Source: an uncultured Bacteroides sp.
GTDB taxonomy: Bacteria > Bacteroidota > Bacteroidia > Bacteroidales > Bacteroidaceae
Assembly (NCBI GenBank): GCA_947074195.1
Contig: CAMTOS010000011.1
Coordinates: 1 to 48,792 of the forward strand
Direction of reading: 5' to 3'
DNA: 48,792 nucleotides
Made by a program: the position numbers and the translations under genes. Positions 43,312 to 48,792 of the stretch are shown here, one piece after another. Under the pieces are notes generated by a model. That model was not told the DNA's origin and ran no database searches. It saw nothing but the letters and a program-made list of their open reading frames with translations. Positions within the stretch are counted from its first letter, which is position 1; each line of letters begins with the position of its first letter.

Positions 43312-45732
43312 ATGAAGAAAACACTATTTTTTATTGCACTCTCTTTTATAACATGTCTGTTTGTCCGTGCGGATGAATTACCACAAGACTCTGTCAGAGT
43401 AGTCGATGTAGAGGAGATCTTAGTCATTGGTACTCCTAAAGAGAATCGTAAACTGCGTGAATTACCTGCTGCTGTTACTCTATTATCACAGAAAGATATG
43501 CAGGCCAATCAGGTGACTTCCATTAAGAGTCTGAGCGCTCTTGTTCCAAGTATTTATATCCCCGACTATGGTTCAAAACTGACTTCCGCTATCTACATAC
43601 GTGGAGTAGGTTCACGTATAAATACTCCATCAGTAGGATTGTATGTGGACAATGTGCCTTATATCGATAAGTCGGCTTTCGATTTCAACTATTCTGATAT
43701 TGAACGCATCGATGTACTTCGCGGACCGCAGGCTACACTTTATGGCCGCAATACTATGGGTGGATTGATTCGCGTGCATACCAAGTCACCTTTTAGCTAT
43801 CAGGGGACTGACCTTAAACTCGGGGCAGCGACTTATGGCACTTACAATGCATCATTAACTCATTTTCACCGGATATCAGAGAAGTTTGCCTTTTCTGTGG
43901 GTGGTTTTTATGACCATGCCAATGGTTTCTTTAAGAATACAGCATTAGATAAAAAGGTAGACTGGCTTAATTCGGGTGGTGGTCGTATCCGTGCAATACT
44001 TTTGCCCTCGGACAATGTGAAACTGGACTTTAATGTCAATTATGAATACAGCAAGCAGGGTGGATATCCGTATATCTATACCGGGAGAGTTTTCTTAGCC
44101 GATGGAGAAACTGATCCACGCGAAGATAAGATTGGCAAGATCTCTTACAATGATGAGAGTACCTATAAGCGCAATCTGTTTAATACCAATCTGAATGTAG
44201 TCTATCAAGGCAATAAATTTATATTCAATGCCGTAACTGGTTACCAGTATCTGAAGGATCGTATGTTCCTGGATCAGGATTTTACGGAGAAGGATATATT
44301 TAATCTGGATCAGCGACAAAAGCTGAATGTGCTTTCGGAAGAGATTGTGTTTAAGTCGAAACCGGGAACATGGTGGGAATGGACTTCCGGCGCTTTCGGG
44401 TTCTATCAATGGCTGAATACAAACGGACCTGTAACTTTCAAAGGACAAGGTGTTCAGGAAGTTATTCAGGATAATATCAACAATAATATACCATCAATGG
44501 GGGCTATGGGGAGCATGGATATCGATATCACCTCGCGCCCACTCTATGTTAGCGGTAACTTCGATACGCCCATTCTGAACGGGGCCATCTTTCATCAATC
44601 TATCTTTAAAATTGTGCCGGGCTTTACGGCGACAGTTGGTTTGCGTCTGGATTATGAAAAGACATCGCTGACTTACAATTCGGGCAGTCAGATTAACTAT
44701 GATTTCAATATGGATAGCCGCATGTTGCCCGAACCGATTAAACAATCACTTAGCTTGTCGCCTGTGCTGAAAGGGAAGATAGAAAATAGCTATCTGCAAC
44801 TACTTCCTAAGTTTGCTTTGCAGTACGAATGGAAGCAGGGAAGCAATGTGTATGCCACTATTTCAAGAGGTTATCGCTCGGGTGGATACAATGTACAGAT
44901 GTTCTCTGACCTGATACAGACTTGTATGGAGAATGGAATGAAAGGACAGGTGAAAGACGAAGTGATTAAGATTTTTGATAACATTCAGGGAATGCCTGAA
45001 TCAATTAAAGAGAGTATCATCTCTAAAATTCCCGGAGCTGGTCCGGAACCTGATGTAAAAGGATCTACGACTTACAAACCTGAATATACATGGAATTATG
45101 AAGTGGGTGCCCGCCTTAATTTGTTTAATAACCGTTTGGTGATGGATGGTGCGCTATACTTTATGGATACAAAAGATCAGCAGGTAGCCAAATTTGCGGA
45201 GAGCGGGCTGGGCCGCATCACAACAAATGCAGGAAAAAGTAAGAGCTATGGAGCGGAAGCAACTATACGTGCAGGTATCACCGAGTGGCTGAGTGTTCAT
45301 GCAAACTATGGATATACGCATGCCACGTTTAAAGATTATGAGACTAATGAAAAAGTAGATGGTCAACTCGAGACGATTGACTATACCGGTAACTACGTCC
45401 CTTTTGTACCCAGACATACGCTTAGCGCAGGGGCACAATATATCTGGAAGATGCCTACCCGTTGCCTATGGCTGGATCGAATTCAGTTTAACCTGAACTA
45501 CAACGCAGCCGGGCGAATATACTGGACAGAAAACAATGAGGCCAGCCAGTCGTTTTACGGAACAATGGACGGTCGTATCAGCTTTGAAAAAGGTCCTGGG
45601 GCTGTGGCATTCTGGGTACGAAATGCACTCGACAAGAAGTATCAGACGTTCTACTTCGAATCAATGGGCAATGGCTTTATGCAACGGGGTCGCCCCCGAC
45701 AGTTCGGTGTAGAAGTGAGATGTCGCTTTTAA
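43312..45732 (+). CDS. TonB-dependent outer membrane receptor
   Basis: An 806-residue TonB-dependent receptor, not of the SusC type (no carboxypeptidase-like N-terminal extension). The signal peptide ends near residue 20 (CLFVRADELP). The plug has VEEILVIGTPKENRKLRELPAAV as TonB-box region, SAIYIRGVGSRINTPSVGLYVDNVPY and IDVLRGPQATLYGRNTMGGLIRV. The barrel ends in RRPRQFGVEVRCRF-like strands with terminal Phe (FGVEVRCRF). This plug style is common in siderophore, haem and other small-ligand receptors. No riboswitch is in front; the adjacent LuxR-type regulator is the likely controller. Substrate unknown. Confidence 0.9.
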   Translation: MKKTLFFIALSFITCLFVRADELPQDSVRVVDVEEILVIGTPKENRKLRELPAAVTLLSQKDMQANQVTSIKSLSALVPSIYIPDYGSKLTSAIYIRGVGSRINTPSVGLYVDNVPYIDKSAFDFNYSDIERIDVLRGPQATLYGRNTMGGLIRVHTKSPFSYQGTDLKLGAATYGTYNASLTHFHRISEKFAFSVGGFYDHANGFFKNTALDKKVDWLNSGGGRIRAILLPSDNVKLDFNVNYEYSKQGGYPYIYTGRVFLADGETDPREDKIGKISYNDESTYKRNLFNTNLNVVYQGNKFIFNAVTGYQYLKDRMFLDQDFTEKDIFNLDQRQKLNVLSEEIVFKSKPGTWWEWTSGAFGFYQWLNTNGPVTFKGQGVQEVIQDNINNNIPSMGAMGSMDIDITSRPLYVSGNFDTPILNGAIFHQSIFKIVPGFTATVGLRLDYEKTSLTYNSGSQINYDFNMDSRMLPEPIKQSLSLSPVLKGKIENSYLQLLPKFALQYEWKQGSNVYATISRGYRSGGYNVQMFSDLIQTCMENGMKGQVKDEVIKIFDNIQGMPESIKESIISKIPGAGPEPDVKGSTTYKPEYTWNYEVGARLNLFNNRLVMDGALYFMDTKDQQVAKFAESGLGRITTNAGKSKSYGAEATIRAGITEWLSVHANYGYTHATFKDYETNEKVDGQLETIDYTGNYVPFVPRHTLSAGAQYIWKMPTRCLWLDRIQFNLNYNAAGRIYWTENNEASQSFYGTMDGRISFEKGPGAVAFWVRNALDKKYQTFYFESMGNGFMQRGRPRQFGVEVRCRF

Positions 45733-45770
45733 ACGATAAGACAATCAGCAGACTTTAGAATAACTTTGCA

Positions 45771-45824
45771 AATTCGCTTAATTGTGTGATGACAATCGTC
45801 ACCGGTTAAGCGAATTATTTTTTT
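45771..45824 (+). terminator. terminator of the TonB receptor gene
   Basis: AATTCGCTTAA (45771-45781) pairs with TTAAGCGAATT (45806-45816), with an inner GTGA/TCAC stem, followed by T7. The 3' arm overlaps the stop codon of the convergent ion-channel gene. Confidence 0.8.
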
Positions 45825-46624
45825 GTATCAGCTGATGCATTGCCGGGATTTGCAGGAGCAGATGAAGCCGTATTGCCTGAAGGAGTACCGGGTGTTTGTC
45901 CGGCATTTTCCTGACTTGAAAAGAACTGATCTTCTCTGTTATTTGCCTTCTGTATCATATTGGTAATGTATACAGTAAAGATCGGGAACATCATCATGCC
46001 CAAAGCGGCCAGCAATACTGACAATACCTTTCCGGTTACACTCATGGCTGTTATATCTGAACCTACGGTTGTACAATCCATAAATGCCCACCAGATGGCA
46101 TCGCCGTAAGTAGTTACCAACGGATTGATTTTATGCTCAATAACGTAAAAGGCAAGACTAGAAAAGTAGATGGTAGAAAATAACATCATCGAATATGAAA
46201 TCAGCAATCGCGATGCCTTATTGTAGGTAAGCCATCCCACAACAATGGCCAGTGCGTAACCACCTCTGACAAGTGGTATAAAACGAAGAAAATAAGTGAG
46301 TTCTTCTGAGAATGTCCACCCGAAATAAGCGATAATATTCTGATAAGGAATGGCAATTAGAAAGAATAGAAAACGCGAGCGAATATAGCGCCATTTGCGA
46401 TTGGCCATGAAGAGTTCCAGGAAAAAGTTGAACAGAAACCATATACAGATCCACAACTGCACTTTCATATATGATGTCTGCGAATAGAAGGCAATGCCTT
46501 TAAAAGTATCTATCGAAATACTGATGACAAGAAACAAAGACAGAATCAGTGTCACAATATGAAGTATATTGTATATTGTCTTCTTCTGGAAGATAAAGTT
46601 TACTAATGAAAATGACATATTCAC
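45815..46624 (-). CDS. voltage-gated-like ion channel with atypical selectivity filter
   Basis: A 269-residue inner-membrane protein of the six-helix ion-channel type. Hydrophobic segments lie at about 20-38, 55-73 and 85-101. An S4-like segment with two Arg (FLRFIPLVRGGYAL, about 112-125) follows, then S5 (140-163), a pore helix and filter, and S6 (197-225). The pore reads AIWWAFMDCTTVGSDI: the filter TTVGSD (185-190) resembles the potassium TTVGYGD but lacks Tyr-Gly, being one residue shorter. The C-terminal 40 residues are a low-complexity Gly/Ser/Pro/Ala tail. A potassium channel is the nearest family; ion selectivity is uncertain. It is transcribed alone. Confidence 0.8.
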   Translation of the reverse strand: MNMSFSLVNFIFQKKTIYNILHIVTLILSLFLVISISIDTFKGIAFYSQTSYMKVQLWICIWFLFNFFLELFMANRKWRYIRSRFLFFLIAIPYQNIIAYFGWTFSEELTYFLRFIPLVRGGYALAIVVGWLTYNKASRLLISYSMMLFSTIYFSSLAFYVIEHKINPLVTTYGDAIWWAFMDCTTVGSDITAMSVTGKVLSVLLAALGMMMFPIFTVYITNMIQKANNREDQFFSSQENAGQTPGTPSGNTASSAPANPGNASADTKK

Positions 46625-46782
46625 TACGTTTTAAATAATAAGAACTCTTTTGGTTTAGGTGTATCGTTGGTTAAGCTTATAGAAAAACAACATAGCTTCG
46701 AACTTTGTTTAATGATTTATATATTATACATATGTATATACTATTTATGTTTCGAGCTCCATTTACTGGTAAAATGTTCTGA

Positions 46783-46815
46783 TTTGCTGGTATAGTTAAC
46801 AGTTTTATAGATTTG
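46783..46815 (+). promoter_or_regulatory. promoter of the MFS transporter gene
   Basis: TTTG (46783-46786), 21 nt, TAGATTTG (46808-46815): both Bacteroidetes elements. The leader before ATG 46874 is about 50 nt. The rest of the 46625-46873 gap is AT-rich with a short palindrome TATACATATGTATA near 46730. Confidence 0.6.
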
Positions 46816-46873
46816 TTGAACATTACTTTAATCAAATTGTTTGTTTAAAATATAACCTAAATAAATTCAGCAT

Positions 46874-48124
46874 ATGAAAATTCAAACGGGTCGGGGAACC
46901 ATTCCATTACTTACGTTAATAGGAATATGGTCTATTTCAGCTCTTACATCACTACCAGGATTAGGAGTATCGCCTATACTGGGAAAATTGGCTGAAGTCT
47001 TCCCTACGGCATCAGATCTGGAAGTACAAATGTTGACTTCTTTACCGTCGCTTCTCATCATCCCATTCACTCTACTGGCGGGTAAACTGACAGAAAAAAA
47101 TAACTATGTAGGCATACTTTTAACCGGGCTTATCATATTTACAGCCAGTGGTGTACTTTACATGCTATCCGATAAGATGTGGATGCTTATTGCGGTAAGT
47201 GCTTTGCTCGGTATCGGGGCAGGTATCATAATTCCATTATCAACAGGACTTATATCGAGATTCTTCGTTGGCAAATATCGTGTAAAACAGTTTGGTTTAA
47301 GTTCTGCCATTACTAATGTTACGCTGGTAATTGCGACATTTGTTACAGGTGTGCTTGCCGATCTGAAAAACTGGCACTGGCCATTTATCGTCTATCTTCT
47401 TCCGGTATTCTCTATCCTTTTGTCCTATTGGTTAAGAAGCAGCATCAATAAGAAACAGGGTGTTACCACTGTTCTTGATGATCCGGCAGATAAAGTTGTC
47501 ATTCCTGATGATTTGGCCAAAAGCAAACATGGCATCAATGTAAAACATCTTGGAAGCATCATGGGTCTGTATGGAATTATAACTTATATCGTAATTATCG
47601 TGTCGTTCAATCTGCCATTCCTGATGCAGTCGTACGGATATGACAGCGGACATTCTGGTTTCATGATATCACTGTTCTTCCTCGCTATCATGGCTCCCGG
47701 ATTCTTCCTGAATTATATACTGAAATTCCTCAAAGGAAAAGTAATAATCTTCAATCTGATAATTATTGCGGTGGGGCTCTTCCTGGTTTGGGTATTCCAT
47801 GCCGAATGGATTATTGCTATAGGTTGTATTTGTATGGGATTAGGTTATGGTATTATTCAGCCACTTCTTTACGAAAAAACAACTTTGTCGGCCATTCCGC
47901 AGAAATCTACTCTTGCTCTTGGGTTTATGATGGCCATGAACTATGTAGCTATTCTATTGTGTCCGTTTATCGTCGATTTATTCGAACTGATATTCCATAC
48001 AAAATCAGAACATTTCCCGTTTGTATTCAACTTGGTACTTACCGGAATTCTTATTGCGATAGCAGTTGTTCGTCATAAAACATTCTTGTTTACCGATATT
48101 AATAAGCAGAGTTCTTTAGACTAA
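46874..48124 (+). CDS. major facilitator superfamily transporter
   Basis: A 416-residue permease with 12 predicted membrane helices. The MFS loop-2/3 motif is present in modified form (LAGKLTEKNNYVGILLTGLIIF), and ALLGIGAGIIIPLSTGLISRFFVGKYRVKQFGLSSAITNVTLVIATFVTGVLAD covers helices 4-5 with their conserved glycines and the basic loop. A central cytoplasmic loop of about 40 residues (about 190-225) separates the halves. FLNYILKFLKGKVIIFNLIIIAVG and GCICMGLGYGIIQPLLYEKTTL mark the second half. Substrate cannot be told; it resembles CynX-like and multidrug-type carriers. It is a single-gene unit. Confidence 0.88.
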   Translation: MKIQTGRGTIPLLTLIGIWSISALTSLPGLGVSPILGKLAEVFPTASDLEVQMLTSLPSLLIIPFTLLAGKLTEKNNYVGILLTGLIIFTASGVLYMLSDKMWMLIAVSALLGIGAGIIIPLSTGLISRFFVGKYRVKQFGLSSAITNVTLVIATFVTGVLADLKNWHWPFIVYLLPVFSILLSYWLRSSINKKQGVTTVLDDPADKVVIPDDLAKSKHGINVKHLGSIMGLYGIITYIVIIVSFNLPFLMQSYGYDSGHSGFMISLFFLAIMAPGFFLNYILKFLKGKVIIFNLIIIAVGLFLVWVFHAEWIIAIGCICMGLGYGIIQPLLYEKTTLSAIPQKSTLALGFMMAMNYVAILLCPFIVDLFELIFHTKSEHFPFVFNLVLTGILIAIAVVRHKTFLFTDINKQSSLD

Positions 48125-48162
48125 TCTTCACAGATTATTACTCATAAATAAAGCAATTATCA

Positions 48163-48250
48163 GCTATATATACTCAGCGTGCTGGCAAGCTATTGTCAGC
48201 ACGCTGGGTATATATGGCCAGCACACCGGCAAGCGCTTACCAGCAAACAG
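48163..48250. repeat. 22-nt tandem array, CAGC/AAGCTT family (4 units)
   Basis: Units of 22 nt start at 48163, 48185, 48207 and 48229: GCTATATATAC then TCAGCGTGCTG, GCAAGCTATTG then TCAGCACGCTG, GGTATATATGG then CCAGCACACCG, GCAAGCGCTTA then CCAGCAAACAG. Units 1-3 fold into a 19-bp hairpin (48166-48184 with 48197-48215, one G-T pair) with a 12-nt loop, which may also terminate the MFS transcript. The rest of the gap 48125-48426 holds only the terminator at 48370. Confidence 0.85.
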
Positions 48251-48369
48251 AATAAGAGCTGTCTTGTTTGGAGGATGTTATATTTATCTTTATTAGGCTT
48301 TTATCTATCATCTAAGAGTGATATTATGAGACCATTTTGTTAATCGTTTCGTGCAACTAAGAAACAAAA

Positions 48370-48403
48370 AATGGTGAAATGTCCCGGGAGACATTTCACC
48401 ATT
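48370..48403 (-). terminator. terminator of the Ser/Asn-rich protein gene
   Basis: AATGGTGAAATGTC (48370-48383) pairs perfectly with its complement at 48390-48403, 6-nt loop CCGGGA. On the minus strand it is followed by TTTTTTG. It starts 23 nt after the stop codon. Confidence 0.9.
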
Positions 48404-48426
48404 CTTATCATATCGTCTGAATATAT

Positions 48427-48792
48427 TTATCTTCTTGAGCTACTGTTGCTATCGCTGTTTGAAGTCTTGCTGCTCCGGCTACTTGAACTTTTTGATTCGC
48501 TCTTCTTTGAATCCGAAGAAGATGAACTGCGAGTTGAGCTTTTACTGCTTGATGATCCTGAAGTTGAACTTCCAGAACTACTGCGACGTGAAGTAGAGCT
48601 ACTGCTATTGTTGGTATTGCTGCTCTTATTGCTACTGCTACTCGATGGTCTTGAAGACGATGAATTGCTATTATTATTACTGTTCGATGGTCTTGAAGAC
48701 GATGAATTGCCATTATTATTACTGTTCGATGGTCTTGTCGTAGAGCTATTACTGCTGTTATTGTTAGACGGTCTGCTGGTCGAAGAACTATT
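48427..48792 (-). CDS. Ser/Asn-rich low-complexity protein, C-terminal part (cut by window end)
   Basis: On the minus strand the frame from 48792 to TAA 48427-48429 is open for 121 codons and encodes a Ser/Asn/Arg-rich tail, with repeats of RPSNSNNNGNSSSS and then a Ser-, Lys- and Arg-rich end (SSSGSSTSGSSSSKSS, ending SNSSSRR). The start lies beyond the window. This frame, rather than the overlapping Ile/His/Gln-rich frame on the same strand, is taken as real because the composition is typical of Bacteroidetes exported proteins with flexible Ser tails and a strong terminator follows directly. No domain is visible in the part present. Function unknown; a surface or secreted protein is possible. 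Confidence 0.7.
   Translation of the reverse strand, partial: NSSSTSRPSNNNSSNSSTTRPSNSNNNGNSSSSRPSNSNNNSNSSSSRPSSSSSNKSSNTNNSSSSTSRRSSSGSSTSGSSSSKSSTRSSSSSDSKKSESKSSSSRSSKTSNSDSNSSSRR
48644..48792. repeat. 42-bp coding tandem repeat
   Basis: Two almost identical 42-bp units (48644-48685 and 48686-48727) are followed by a 39-bp variant (48728-48766) and the start of a fourth unit that runs off the window. Each encodes a 14-residue (13 in the variant) unit with RPSN then Asn- and Ser-runs. Unit lengths are multiples of three, so copy changes keep the frame. Confidence 0.85.

Noticed and set aside
46720-46745. AT-rich palindrome TATACATATGTATA as an operator
   Set aside because: Such short A/T palindromes are expected by chance in this composition and no matching second site was found.
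16890-48250. CRISPR array interpretation of the 22-nt repeats
   Set aside because: Units are directly adjacent, degenerate and without spacers, and no cas genes are in the window.
48408-48713. 101-codon minus-strand ORF rich in Ile, His, Gln and Arg
   Set aside because: It is an alternative frame of the Ser/Asn-rich repeat gene; the Ser/Asn frame is open to the window end and ends just before a strong terminator.

Overview
The window looks like chromosomal DNA of a Bacteroidales bacterium (Bacteroides-like). It carries a SusC/SusD polysaccharide utilisation locus, a hybrid two-component system, promoters with the Bacteroidetes -7 element TAnnTTTG in place of a classic -10, weak Shine-Dalgarno sequences, and the Bacteroidetes thiamine set of TPP riboswitch, TonB receptor, PnuT and TPP kinase. 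I see no phage, insertion sequence, integrase, CRISPR, rRNA or tRNA. Both ends cut through genes.

Layout. 1-5167: the end of a beta-mannan-type PUL (SusC C-terminus, SusD, surface glycan-binding lipoprotein, GH26 mannanase). 5713-8515: a lipidated TPR histidine kinase overlapping its LytTR response regulator. 8597-16118 (minus): a hybrid two-component regulator, an alpha/beta-hydrolase esterase and a CE12-CE8 pectin esterase fusion, with no pectin lyase or hydrolase nearby. 16481-18069: a small unknown protein and an MscS channel. 18154-21800: a TPP-riboswitch thiamine uptake operon. 21858-27190: a redox and transport cluster (membrane-anchored nitroreductase, FMN/4Fe-4S membrane protein, DJ-1/PfpI protein, two TauE/SafE paralogues, a metallo-beta-lactamase-fold hydrolase). 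27474-32457 (minus): the threonine operon thrA, proposed homoserine kinase, thrC, preceded by a candidate Thr-rich leader peptide and attenuator. 32868-37029: L-asparaginase, a 949-nt AT-rich gap, and a lipidated TPR transmembrane regulator. 37115-46624: catalase, radA, a small beta-barrel protein, a flavoprotein, a LuxR-type regulator with pseudo-receiver, a TonB receptor and an ion channel with an unusual filter. 46874-48792: an MFS transporter and the C-terminal end of a Ser/Asn-rich repeat protein.

The most unusual signal is non-coding. Five intergenic sites (5456, 16890, 27273, 38764, 48163) hold degenerate tandem arrays with an exact 22-nt period, each unit made of two different 11-nt halves built around short palindromes. 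Two sequence families (TGCA type and CAGC/AAGCTT type) share this architecture. The second notable signal is the threonine leader: a 22-codon ORF with five Thr codons, overlapped by a 12-bp hairpin, between a promoter and thrA.

All functional calls come from reading motifs and gene context. No database search was run.
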